Below, piece by piece: positions 8,032 through 25,020 of a stretch of 64,000 nt of DNA; the first letter of the stretch is position 1; every line of letters starts with the position of its first letter. The notes under the pieces are model-generated. The model saw nothing but the letters and a program-made list of their open reading frames with translations. It made no database searches and was not told where the DNA came from. This DNA is from Blastococcus mobilis (GTDB taxonomy: Bacteria; Actinomycetota; Actinomycetes; Mycobacteriales; Geodermatophilaceae), in contig NZ_FZNO01000002.1 in the NCBI RefSeq assembly GCF_900188025.1, positions 62,001 to 126,000 of the forward strand. The letters run 5' to 3'. Position numbers and translations under genes: made by a program.

Positions 8032-10119
8032 TCAGTCGACCCGGGTGGCCCGCACGGTGAGCGGTTCGGCGCCGGGCGGCTCCACCGCGTCGGGACCGTC
8101 CTCACCGGCGCCGAGGGCCGCAGGCTCCGAGGCCACCGCCTCGACCAGTTCCGCCGATCCGGCGCCCGGGTTCTGTGCGGTCGGCAGCCACCGCGCCCAC
8201 CAGCGCAGGACGTGCTCGAACCGCGCCAGCCGGTGCGCCGGCCGGCCCGACCGCGTCAGCTCGTGACCCTCGCCGGGGAAGAGCAGGAGCTCCGACGGGA
8301 CGCCGCGGCGCTTGAGCTCCACGTAGAGCCGGGCGCCCTGCTCGACGGGGCAGCGCCAGTCCTCCTCGGAGTGGATGACCAGGGTCGGCGTGGTGATCGA
8401 GCCGGCGTTCGCCAGCGCGCTCTGCGTGGCCAGCCGGTCGGGGTCCGTGCCCAGGTACTCGTCGGGAAAGAGCCAGCCGATGTCGGAGGACCCGACGAAG
8501 CTGACCGGGTCGAGGAACGCCCGCTCACTGATCGCGGCCGCGAAGCGCGAGGTGCGGCCGATCAGCAGCGCCGTCAGGTAGCCGCCGTACGAGCCCCCCA
8601 TGATCCCGACGCGGTCGGCGTCCAGCTCCGGCTCCTCCAGCGCCGCGTCCAGGAAGGCCAGCACGTCGGCAGCGTCCAGCCCACCGAACCCGCCCCGGAT
8701 CGCCCGCCCGTGCGCCGAGCCGTACCCCGACGATCCGCGGGGGTTGCACTGCACGACCGCGTAGCCCGCCGAGACGTAGACCTGGGTCTCGTCGAAGAGG
8801 CTCCAGCCGTACTGGGCGAACGGGCCGCCGTGGATGGTCAGCAGCACGGGGTGCGGGCCGGGCCCGGGAGGGGTGGTGACCCAGCCGTGCACCGGGTAGC
8901 CGTCCGGCGCGCTCGCGGTCAGCTCCCGCATGCGGTGCACCCGACCGGTCTCCCCCAGTCGCCGACCGAAAGCCGTCAGCAGCCGCCGCCGGCCAGGGCT
9001 GATCGCGATCAGCTCCCCGGCGGACCGGTCGTGCGCGACCACCGCCACGACGACGCCGCCGGCCGCCGCGAAGCTGCGCACCGTGAAGGGTCCGTCGACC
9101 AGCGGTTCCGGGACACCGCCGTCCAGCGGCACCCGCACCAGTTCGACCGCGCCCCGCCGCTGCACGCCGACCAGCACGGCGCCGTCGACGAGGACGGTCG
9201 CCGGCGTCTCGTCGCCGCGATGCTCCAGCTCCGCGTCCAGAAGGGGCTCCAGCGTCCCGCTGGCCGCGTCCACCCGGCACGGCACCGACTGCCTGGCGAC
9301 GAAGTCCACCCCGTCGGCACCGAGGTCGGGCACGGCGGTGACGTAGAGCTGTCCGCCGGTGCGGTCGTAGGCGGGGAAGGCGCAGTCGCCTCGGGAGCTG
9401 GTGACCTTCCGCAGCCCCGACCCGTCGGGCCGCACGGTGTAGACGTCGCGGACCAGGTCGCGGTCGGCCCGGGGATGCCGCGCGGAGACGAATGCGAGCT
9501 CCGCCCCGTCGGGCCGCCAGGTCACGTCGACGCAGTCGGCGTCGCCCGTGGTCACCTGGAACTCCTCGGGCAACGGCGCCGTGTCGTCGTCGAAGTCCTC
9601 GGGCAGAGCGAGGACGAAGACCTGGCTCCGGCGGTCGGAGAGGAATCCGACGGCGTCCCGCCGGTACTGCAGGGTGGTGATCAGCCGCGGCGGCTCGGCG
9701 CCGGGCCCGACGCCGTCGACGGTGCCGTACCTGCCGTGCTCGGGGACCCGGGCGGTGTACGCGACCCGGCGGGAGTCCGGTGACCAGACCGGTGCCCCGG
9801 CGCCGAGGTGCTGCTCCGTCAGCCGGCGCGGGGCGCCACCGGCGGTGGGCAGCAGCCAGATCTGCGGCCCGCCCCCGGGCTCGGCACTGAGGTAGGCCAG
9901 CCACCGGCCGTCCGGGGAGAAGGCGGGAGCGGAGTCCTGGTGTCCCGTCGTCAGCGGTCGCGCCGGAGCGGAGGCGTCGGTGGGTACGGCCCACAGCTGA
10001 CTGCGGTACTCATCGGCCTCGGGATCGGGACGGGCGACGGCGACGACCACCATCCGGCCGTCGGGGGAGACCGTCGGGACACCTGGCGTGCGCAGGAGCG
10101 CGAGGTCGTTCGGCCGCAT
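8032..10119 (-). CDS. S9-family (prolyl oligopeptidase-like) serine peptidase
   Basis: 695 residues, normal for acylaminoacyl/prolyl-oligopeptidase-type enzymes that cleave short peptides in the cytoplasm. The N-terminal two thirds is a WD40-like TolB/DPP beta-propeller with repeated SPDGR blades (VSPDGRMVVVAV, FSPDGRWLAYLS, SPDSRRVAYT). The C-terminal alpha/beta-hydrolase domain has the triad: Ser about 510 in GGSYGGY, Asp about 587 in SEEDWRCP, His about 619 in GEGHELTR. MRPNDLAL at 10119 is the usual family start. No signal peptide. The only close same-strand neighbour is the small acidic protein. Confidence 0.9.
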   Translation of the reverse strand: MRPNDLALLRTPGVPTVSPDGRMVVVAVARPDPEADEYRSQLWAVPTDASAPARPLTTGHQDSAPAFSPDGRWLAYLSAEPGGGPQIWLLPTAGGAPRRLTEQHLGAGAPVWSPDSRRVAYTARVPEHGRYGTVDGVGPGAEPPRLITTLQYRRDAVGFLSDRRSQVFVLALPEDFDDDTAPLPEEFQVTTGDADCVDVTWRPDGAELAFVSARHPRADRDLVRDVYTVRPDGSGLRKVTSSRGDCAFPAYDRTGGQLYVTAVPDLGADGVDFVARQSVPCRVDAASGTLEPLLDAELEHRGDETPATVLVDGAVLVGVQRRGAVELVRVPLDGGVPEPLVDGPFTVRSFAAAGGVVVAVVAHDRSAGELIAISPGRRRLLTAFGRRLGETGRVHRMRELTASAPDGYPVHGWVTTPPGPGPHPVLLTIHGGPFAQYGWSLFDETQVYVSAGYAVVQCNPRGSSGYGSAHGRAIRGGFGGLDAADVLAFLDAALEEPELDADRVGIMGGSYGGYLTALLIGRTSRFAAAISERAFLDPVSFVGSSDIGWLFPDEYLGTDPDRLATQSALANAGSITTPTLVIHSEEDWRCPVEQGARLYVELKRRGVPSELLLFPGEGHELTRSGRPAHRLARFEHVLRWWARWLPTAQNPGAGSAELVEAVASEPAALGAGEDGPDAVEPPGAEPLTVRATRVD

Positions 10120-10194
10120 GCCGGCGACGCTAGCCGAGGCCGCTGACACGCCTGTCGCGGCGCACCTCGCACGGGACCGCAGGGCTCAGGAGCG

Positions 10195-10223
10195 GACCCG
10201 CCCGGCGCCAGGCCGGGCGGGTC
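10195..10223 (-). terminator. hairpin terminator downstream of the first terC-like gene
   Basis: GACCCGCCCGGC (10195-10206) pairs perfectly with GCCGGGCGGGTC (10212-10223) around a 5-base loop, about 100 bases after the TerC stop and ahead of the peptidase gene on the minus strand. No T-run follows, as is common in high-GC actinobacteria. A second hairpin, GCCGCACG/CGTGCGGC at 10243-10262, lies between it and the gene end. Confidence 0.6.
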
Positions 10224-10321
10224 GAAGAGCAGCCCGAGCAACGCCGCACGGGCGCGTGCGGCTGGAGGTAAGGACCGAGTCCCCACCGGCCGCCGCCGGG
10301 ACGGGCTCGGAAGGTGCCGTC

Positions 10322-11416
10322 TCAGCGGCGGGCGCGCTCCTCGTCGGACTCGTCGGCGATGCGCGACTCCGCGGCCGCGGCCGCCTCCGGCCCGCCGGTG
10401 GGCACCGACCTGGCGGTCTCCGGGTCGATGACCGGCTCGTCGACGGTCACGAGCTGCCCCCGGGTCTTCACCAGGCTGGCCACCGTGGCGATGATCAGGA
10501 CGCCGAGGATGATCGTGAGCGAGAGCCAGATCGGGATCTCCGGCACCGCGTCGATGTGCTCACCGCCGTTGATGAACGGCAGCTCGTTGGTGTGCAGCGC
10601 CTCCATGATCAGCTTCACGCCGATGAAGGCGAGGATCACGGCCAGGCCGATCGACAGGTAGACCAGCCGCTTGAGCAGGCCACCCAGCAGGAAGTAGAGC
10701 TGGCGCAGGCCCATGAGGGCGAAGACGTTGGCCGTGAAGACGATGAACGGCTCCTTCGTGAGGCCGAAGATCGCCGGGATGCTGTCGAGCGCGAACAACA
10801 GGTCCGTCGTCCCCAGGGCGAGGAAGACGATGACCATCGGCGTCCAGTACTTCTTGCCGTCCACGGTGACGCGGATCTTGCTGCCGTGGAAGTCCTGGGT
10901 GAGCGGCAGGACCTTGCGCGTCCGCCGGATGAACGCGTTCTCCTCGTAGTCGTCCTCCTCGCCCCGGTGGCGAACGAGGTTGATCGCCGTGTACACGAGG
11001 AACGCGCCGAAGATGTAGAAGACCCAGGTGAACCGCTCGATCACCGCGGCGCCGAGCAGGATGAAGACTCCGCGCAGGACCAGCGCGATGATGATGCCGA
11101 CCATCAGCGCCTCCTGCTGCAGGTGCCGCGGCACCTGGAAGCGGGCCATGATGATCACGAAGACGAAGAGGTTGTCGACCGAGAGGCTGTACTCGGTGAG
11201 CCAGCCTGCGTAGAACTCGGTCGCGTACTGCCCGTTGGTCACGGCCAGGATCACCAGCCCGAACAGCAGCGCCAGGGCCACGTAGAAGCTGACCCAGATG
11301 CCCGCCTCCTTGACCGAAGGCTCGTGCGGACGGCGGGCGACGATGGCGAGGTCTGCGAGCAGCAGGACCGTGAGCCCTACGAACGTCGTGATCTCGAACC
11401 AGACGGGGAGCTCCAC
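10322..11416 (-). CDS. TerC-family integral membrane protein (copy 1)
   Basis: 364 residues with about eight hydrophobic segments. TerC-family signatures include the acidic pair in EYSLSVDNLFVFVIIM and in LLFALDSIPAIFGLT, thought to line a metal-ion path, plus GLRQLYFLLGGLLKRLVYLS and AVILAFIGVKL. A cytoplasmic charged loop (RGEEDDYEENAFIRRTRKV) and an Ala-rich, charged C-tail follow the family pattern. TerC relatives such as Alx/MeeF-type proteins export Mn2+ or supply metal to secreted enzymes. It is a close relative of the next gene upstream and separated from it by a strong terminator, so it needs its own promoter in the short 68-base gap (11417-11484). Confidence 0.88.
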   Translation of the reverse strand: MELPVWFEITTFVGLTVLLLADLAIVARRPHEPSVKEAGIWVSFYVALALLFGLVILAVTNGQYATEFYAGWLTEYSLSVDNLFVFVIIMARFQVPRHLQQEALMVGIIIALVLRGVFILLGAAVIERFTWVFYIFGAFLVYTAINLVRHRGEEDDYEENAFIRRTRKVLPLTQDFHGSKIRVTVDGKKYWTPMVIVFLALGTTDLLFALDSIPAIFGLTKEPFIVFTANVFALMGLRQLYFLLGGLLKRLVYLSIGLAVILAFIGVKLIMEALHTNELPFINGGEHIDAVPEIPIWLSLTIILGVLIIATVASLVKTRGQLVTVDEPVIDPETARSVPTGGPEAAAAAESRIADESDEERARR

Positions 11417-11484
11417 GGGGCCTCACTCTACGGGTGAGGCTCGTGCGCCGCCCTCGGCGGAAGACACCGGTGGACGGTGGCGTC

Positions 11485-11520
11485 GGTCACGGCGGAGGGC
11501 GTCACCCCTCCGCCGTGACC
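11485..11520 (-). terminator. 15-bp perfect hairpin between the two terC-like genes
   Basis: GGTCACGGCGGAGGG at 11485-11499 and CCCTCCGCCGTGACC at 11506-11520 form a perfect 15-bp stem with a 6-base loop. It starts 13 bases past the stop of the upstream (riboswitch-controlled) gene, where a terminator is expected, and insulates copy 1 from that transcript. Confidence 0.8.
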
Positions 11521-11532
11521 GTGGCCCGTCGG

Positions 11533-12633
11533 TCAGCGGGACTGACGAGCCGGCGCGTCGGGGAGGGGCCGGGCCGCGGTCGGGGGCGTGGCATCGGCGG
11601 GAGCTTCGTCCTCGCCCACCGTCGCCTCCACGAGCCGCACCTCGGCGGCGAGCCGCCGCGCGCGATCCCGGCGGTTCTTGGCCAGGCTCGCCACGGTCGT
11701 CACCAGCAGGGTCACCAGGATGACCGTCAGCGACAGCCAGGTGGGGATCTCCGGGATCACGGTGACGTGCTCGCCGCCGTTAATGAAGGGCAGCTCGTTG
11801 GTGTGCAGCGCGTGGATGAGCAGCTTCGCGCCGATGAAGCCGAGGATCACGGCCAGGCCGTAGGACAGGTAGACGAGGCGGTCGAGCAGGCCGTCGATCA
11901 GGAAGAACAGCTGGCGCAACCCGAGCAGCGAGAACGCGTTCGCCGCGAAGACCAGGTACGTCTCCTGGGTCAGGCCGAAGATCGCCGGGATCGAGTCGAC
12001 GGCGAAGATGATGTCGGCGGTACCGATCGCGATCAGCGCGATGGCCAGCGGGGTCAGGTATCGCTTCCCGTCGAGGCGGACCGCCATCTTGTCGCCGTGG
12101 TACTCGTCCGTCGTCCGCAGGTGCCGGCGGGCGAACCGGAGGACAGCGTTCTCCTTGTAGTCCTCGTGGCCGTCGTGGCCGCCGGACCGGGCCTGCACCC
12201 ACGCGGTGTAGACGAGGATCGCGCCGAAGATGTAGAAGACCCAGCTGAAGTTCTCGATCGCGGCGGCACCGATGACGATGAAGACGGTGCGCAGCACGAG
12301 CGCGAACGTGATGCCGTAGAGCAGCACCTTCTGCTGCAGCTCCCGGGGAACCCTGAAGCTGGCCATGATCAGCACGAACACGAAGAGGTTGTCGATCGAC
12401 AGGCTCTTCTCGGTGATGTAGCCGGCGAAGTACTCGCCGCCGAACTGGGGCCCGTAGAACCAGAGGATCAGCAGCCCGAACACCACGGCGATCGCGACGT
12501 AGACGCCCGACCAGATCGCGGATTCACGCAGGGTCGGCGCATGCGGTGTCCGCACGTGCCCGACGAGATCGAAGATCAGCATCCCCACGATCAGACCGAT
12601 CGTGAGAGCCCACACCCAGAAAGGAACGTCCAT
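11533..12633 (-). CDS. TerC-family integral membrane protein (copy 2), Mn-riboswitch controlled
   Basis: 366 residues starting MDVPFWVWALTIGLIVGMLIFDLVGH. It carries the TerC signatures TEKSLSIDNLFVFVLIM, IIFAVDSIPAIFGLT and GLRQLFFLIDGLLDRLVYLSYG with about eight membrane segments, and a divergent C-tail compared with copy 1. ATG at 12633 has GGAGG (minus strand, 12643-12647) 9 bases upstream. The leader contains a yybP-ykoY riboswitch, so the gene is probably induced by Mn2+. By family and control the product is likely a manganese exporter. Confidence 0.9.
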   Translation of the reverse strand: MDVPFWVWALTIGLIVGMLIFDLVGHVRTPHAPTLRESAIWSGVYVAIAVVFGLLILWFYGPQFGGEYFAGYITEKSLSIDNLFVFVLIMASFRVPRELQQKVLLYGITFALVLRTVFIVIGAAAIENFSWVFYIFGAILVYTAWVQARSGGHDGHEDYKENAVLRFARRHLRTTDEYHGDKMAVRLDGKRYLTPLAIALIAIGTADIIFAVDSIPAIFGLTQETYLVFAANAFSLLGLRQLFFLIDGLLDRLVYLSYGLAVILGFIGAKLLIHALHTNELPFINGGEHVTVIPEIPTWLSLTVILVTLLVTTVASLAKNRRDRARRLAAEVRLVEATVGEDEAPADATPPTAARPLPDAPARQSR

Positions 12634-12642
12634 GCGGCAATG

Positions 12643-12675
12643 CCTCCGGCAACTGGCAGTCGTCAGTACCGGAGG
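12643..12675 (-). promoter_or_regulatory. anti-Shine-Dalgarno pairing in the terC leader
   Basis: On the minus strand CCTCCGG (plus 12669-12675), inside the conserved GAGAGACCTCC part of the riboswitch, is exactly complementary to CCGGAGG (plus 12643-12649), which contains the Shine-Dalgarno of copy 2. Metal binding, which locks the former into the aptamer, would free the ribosome binding site: a translational ON switch. Confidence 0.5.
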
Positions 12676-12772
12676 TCTCTCCCGCCGCCGGCGTGGCCGA
12701 CAACCGACCGGACCGGAGATCACGGGATCTCGTACTGACGGCCCTGCCGCGGGGGGATACTCCCCTCCTCGG
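12660..12772 (-). ncRNA. yybP-ykoY manganese riboswitch
   Basis: Reading the minus strand, GAGGAGGGGAGTAT (plus 12757-12770) gives the conserved GGGGAGUA loop and GGGAGAGACCTCC (within plus 12669-12683) gives the second conserved GAGACC-type element. The two are embraced by GTCAGTAC and GTACTGAC (plus 12732-12739 and 12662-12669), which pair perfectly. These are the hallmarks of the yybP-ykoY Mn2+ aptamer, and TerC is a classic client. The start codon lies 27 bases past its 3' end. Outer limits are approximate. Confidence 0.8.
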
Positions 12773-12836
12773 ACCCGGATCGGGGGCACGCGTCAGCGCC
12801 CGCACTCCGTGTGGTCCGCTTCGTGCAACGGCAGGA

Positions 12837-12860
12837 GTCGGCGGGAAGTTCCCGGCCGAC
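12837..12860 (-). terminator. imperfect hairpin beyond uvrB and the remnant after it
   Basis: GTCGGCGGGAAG/TTCCCGGCCGAC folds back on itself with one bulge, downstream (minus strand) of uvrB and the short coding remnant. It is a plausible terminator. Confidence 0.4.
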
Positions 12861-12883
12861 AGATCGGCTCGGCGAGGCCTACG

Positions 12884-13039
12884 TCACACGATGTGCTCAT
12901 CCGGTCGGACGGCGCTCTTCGGCAGCGCTGCCACCGCTGCGTCGTAGGACGCGTTGATCAGCTCGCGGACCTCGTCATCGGGGACCGGACCGGCGAACCG
13001 CGGATGATCGACTCCAGCGGGCCCAGATGGGGCCCGTTC
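12884..13039 (-). pseudogene. possible C-terminal remnant of an MmcQ/YjbR-like protein
   Basis: A minus-strand frame ending at 12884 reads VDHPRFAGPVPDDEVRELINASYDAAVAALPKSA before a short tail. The DDE-RELI-ASYD-A pattern resembles the last helix of MmcQ/YjbR-type (DUF419) proteins. No start codon of its own precedes it; the frame runs into the end of uvrB. Too short to be certain; it may be chance coding potential. Confidence 0.25.
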
Positions 13040-13040
13040 G

Positions 13041-15158
<2,118 letters not shown>

Positions 15159-15677
15159 CGCGCTCACGGGACGACGGTACGACGGGGATGGGACACAACG
15201 GGCGGGAGCGGTCGTCTGCGTCGGCTGGTGCACGCGGGGACACCGGGACCGATCCGCTACTTGTCCTGCACGGTGGCGTCCCCCTAGCGTGCCTGGTCGC
15301 AGGAGCGGTTCCAGACCGGGGACCAGCGCCACCCGGGCTCCCCCGGGCGAGGTCGGCCCCCGGAGCACGGCGTCCGACCCCACGGGGCCGCTCACCGTGG
15401 CCGCCCGGTGCCGAGGCCGCCCGCCCGGCCCCCGCCGGACCTGCGCACGACGCCCCCGCGACTCGGCCCGGGGGGCGTCGTCGTGCTCGGATCGTTCCCG
15501 TCCGGCGTCGCCCCCGGGCTCCAGGACAGCGTGCGGACTCACAGACAAGTCAGGTGTGCCGCCCGCTCCGCAGGGGCACCCGACCACGGTCGCCCCAGGC
15601 GGCCTCCTCCGCGAAGATCGCCGGAGACACACCCGAGCCCCGCGCGACCGGGGCACCATGCAGGAGGAACGCTCAGG
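15159..15677. other. 519-bp divergent intergenic region with terminator-like hairpin
   Basis: No convincing gene is seen between divergent uvrB and glgX. A GC-rich inverted repeat (15444-15485; ACGCCCCC against GGGGGGCGT with flanking GCACGAC/GTCGTGC) looks like an intrinsic terminator, which is odd between two gene starts. The uvrB and glgX promoters should lie here; none is obvious. AGGAGGA at 15662-15668 is the glgX ribosome binding site. Confidence 0.5.
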
Positions 15678-21083
<5,406 letters not shown>

Positions 21084-21089
21084 GCGAGG

Positions 21090-21136
21090 CCCCCCTGCAC
21101 CCCACCTCGAGCTGCGAGGGGTGGGGGGCAGGGGGG
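21090..21136. terminator. bidirectional terminator between rpf-like gene and ABC permease remnant
   Basis: A long C-rich arm at 21090-21109 pairs with a G-rich arm at 21115-21136 around a 5-base loop, with two small imperfections. It lies 6 bases after one stop and 7 bases beyond the other on the opposite strand, so it can serve both convergent genes. Confidence 0.75.
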
Positions 21137-21143
21137 TCCTTCG

Positions 21144-21776
21144 TCAGAACCGGATGGCGTCGATCACCTTCGCGCGGACGGCGATGATCGCGGGCAGCAG
21201 CCCGGCCAGCGCGCCGACCGCGGTGGCCGCGATCATGCCCTCGACCGCGGCCGCCACCGGGAAGCCCGGCAGGTCGGCGATCGGGATGCCGTTGTTCAGC
21301 AATCGCTCCAGCGGCAGGTTCCGGACCAGCCCGATCGAGGCACCGACGGCGATCAGGCCGGCCAGGGCGGTGGCGCAGACGCTCTCCAGCATCACCGCGG
21401 CGAAGATCCGACCGGAGGTCGCGCCGAAGCTGCGGCGGACGCCGATCTCCCGGATCCGCTGTCGGACGGTGACCAGTCCGATGTTGAGCACCCCGAGCCC
21501 GCCCAGGACCAGCACCACGGTGCCGGCGCCTCGGATGGCCAGCCGGAGCAGTGCGATCGTCTCCTCCGCCCCCTGCGGGCCGGACCGGTAGGCCTCCACC
21601 TGGACGTCGCCCAGCGCGAGGGACAGGTCATGCCGCACCGACTCCATCACCTGCTCGGCCTGGTCGGCGGGCACCCACAGCTCGAGGGTGCTCGGACCGC
21701 CGTACATCGCGTTCGCCGGATCCACGACGCCCGCCTCGCCCCAGGGGCCGGCGACGCGACCGTAGTGGCGCAGTTG
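21144..21776 (-). pseudogene. FtsX/MacB-type ABC permease, N-terminus missing
   Basis: The recoverable product covers only the C-terminal half of a lipoprotein/macrolide-type ABC permease: a short piece of the extracellular domain ([36 protein letters not shown]) and the FtsX core with three membrane segments ([72 protein letters not shown]). Homology ends abruptly near 21776, about 120 bases before treZ, and upstream minus-strand sequence is not protein-like. The signal, first membrane segment and most of the extracellular domain are gone and no partner ATPase is nearby. Confidence 0.75.
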
Positions 21777-21896
21777 CCCACTGTGGTCATCCTGCGGACT
21801 GACGCGCGGTACGACCCGGGGTTGACCGGCCGCGGGACGGGCATGATCGGTGCGCCCTCGTTCACCCTCCCGTCCGTTCGCCCTGGAGGCCCCTGC

Positions 21897-23648
<1,752 letters not shown>

Positions 23649-23649
23649 C

Positions 23650-24384
23650 GTGCGGCGGCTGCTTCCCGATCCGGCGGACCTCGACGACGCCGCGCTGATC
23701 GAGGCCTATCGGCTGCCGGCGGGGAGGTCGCTGCGGGTCAACTTCGTCGTGTCCCTCGACGGCGCGGTGACCGTCCGCGGGGTCAGCGAGGGGCTGGGCT
23801 CACCCGGCGACCAGCGGATCTTCCGCGTGCTCCGGGCCCTGGCCGACGCCGTGCTCGTCGGCCACGGGACGGCGGCGGCCGAGGGGTACCGGCCTCTCAC
23901 CGCCGACTCCGCCGTCGGCCGCCTGCGTACATCGCTCGGCCGACCGGCGACCGCACCTGTCGTCGTCGTCTCCCAGCGGGCGTCGCTGGACCCGCGCAGC
24001 CGGCTCGTGAACGAGGCCGTCTCCCCCACCGTGCTGGTCACCTGCGAGGCGGCCGACGCCGACCGGCGAGCCGCGCTCGCGGCGGCCGGGGTGACGGTGC
24101 TGGTCTGCGGGGACGACGACGTCGACCTGACCCTGGCGGTCGACCAGCTGAGAAGGCTGGGGCACGAGCAGGTGCTGTGCGAGGGCGGGCCGCACCTGCT
24201 GCGCGCCGCGCTCACGGCCGGGGTCGTCGACGAACTGGACCTCACGGTCTCCCCGGCGCTCGTCGGCGGCCAGGCACGACTGCTCCATGCCGCCCTGCCG
24301 GCGCTGCAACGGCTGCAGCTGCACCAGGTGCTGGAGGAGGACGGCGTCCTCTTCACCCGCTACGGGGTTCGCGCCGCCCGCTAG
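23650..24384 (+). CDS. pyrimidine reductase family protein (RibD C-terminal domain)
   Basis: 244 residues starting at GTG one base after the treZ stop. It is a RibD_C/dihydrofolate-reductase-like fold: RVNFVVSLDGAVTVRG (strand with conserved SLDG), SPGDQRIFRVLRALADAVLVGHGTAAAEGY with the NADPH-binding GxGT, and LCEGGPHLLRAALTAGVVDELDLTVSPALVGG. Stand-alone members reduce pyrimidine intermediates of riboflavin or related deazaflavin pathways; the exact substrate is not evident. Close spacing implies co-transcription with treZ, perhaps only by position. Confidence 0.8.
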   Translation: MRRLLPDPADLDDAALIEAYRLPAGRSLRVNFVVSLDGAVTVRGVSEGLGSPGDQRIFRVLRALADAVLVGHGTAAAEGYRPLTADSAVGRLRTSLGRPATAPVVVVSQRASLDPRSRLVNEAVSPTVLVTCEAADADRRAALAAAGVTVLVCGDDDVDLTLAVDQLRRLGHEQVLCEGGPHLLRAALTAGVVDELDLTVSPALVGGQARLLHAALPALQRLQLHQVLEEDGVLFTRYGVRAAR

Positions 24385-24479
24385 GCACCGGGCGCCCGAT
24401 ACGAGGCCCCCTGGGCCACGCCGAGGGCGGCCATCGTGCCCTCGACACTCGAGGGGTGTAGCTGAACCTGGTCAGGGAC

Positions 24480-25019
24480 ATGGGCATCGACGTGCCTCCC
24501 GACGCGGGTCGACCTCGCGCTGGCGTCGCCCGCGTGCCCGCGGACGACGTCCAGATCTCCCCCGCCACCCCGGACGAGGTGGAGCACCTGCTGGCCGCGT
24601 CACGGCATGCCTTCGCCGAGTCGCTCGCCCGCCACCGGGGACTGTCACCGGCGGACGCGGCCGAGAAGGCGGACAGGGACACGGCCGCCCTGCTGCCCGA
24701 CGGCGCAGGTACGGAGGGTCAGGTGTTCCTGGCCGCCCGTCGCGGCGGCGACCTGGCCGGCGCGGTGTGGGCGGCCGTCCAGGGCCCCGACCGGCCCGAT
24801 GCGGCCTGGATCTACTTCGTGTGGGTCGCGCCGGCCGGCCGCCGCCGCGGGCTCGGACGCCGACTAGTCGAGGAAGCGGCCACCGCGGTCCGGACGCGGG
24901 GGGCCCGGTACCTGCAGCTCAACGTCTTCGGCGACAACACCGCCGCGATCGCCCTCTACGAGAGCATGGGTTTCACCGTCGCCGCGCAGCAGATGACGCG
25001 TCCGCTCACCGAGGGGTGA
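24480..25019 (+). CDS. GNAT-family N-acetyltransferase
   Basis: 179 residues. The GNAT fold is clear from about residue 25: ISPATPDEVEHLL (beta 1, alpha 1), GAVWAAVQGPDRPDAAWIYFVWVAPAGRRRGLGRRLVEEAAT with the acetyl-CoA-binding RRRGLGR loop, and LNVFGDNTAAIALYESMGFTVA at the C-terminus. It acetylates an unknown amine, from acetyl-CoA in the cytoplasm. A GTG at 24534 is an alternative start that trims an unstructured N-terminal tail. It ends one base before the convergent next gene. Confidence 0.8.
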   Translation: MGIDVPPDAGRPRAGVARVPADDVQISPATPDEVEHLLAASRHAFAESLARHRGLSPADAAEKADRDTAALLPDGAGTEGQVFLAARRGGDLAGAVWAAVQGPDRPDAAWIYFVWVAPAGRRRGLGRRLVEEAATAVRTRGARYLQLNVFGDNTAAIALYESMGFTVAAQQMTRPLTEG

Positions 25020-25020
25020 C

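Noticed and set aside
7348-9783. An 811-codon plus-strand frame antisense to the S9 peptidase
   Set aside because: Low-complexity Arg/Gly/Val-rich product and no motif; it is the shadow of a clear S9 peptidase gene.
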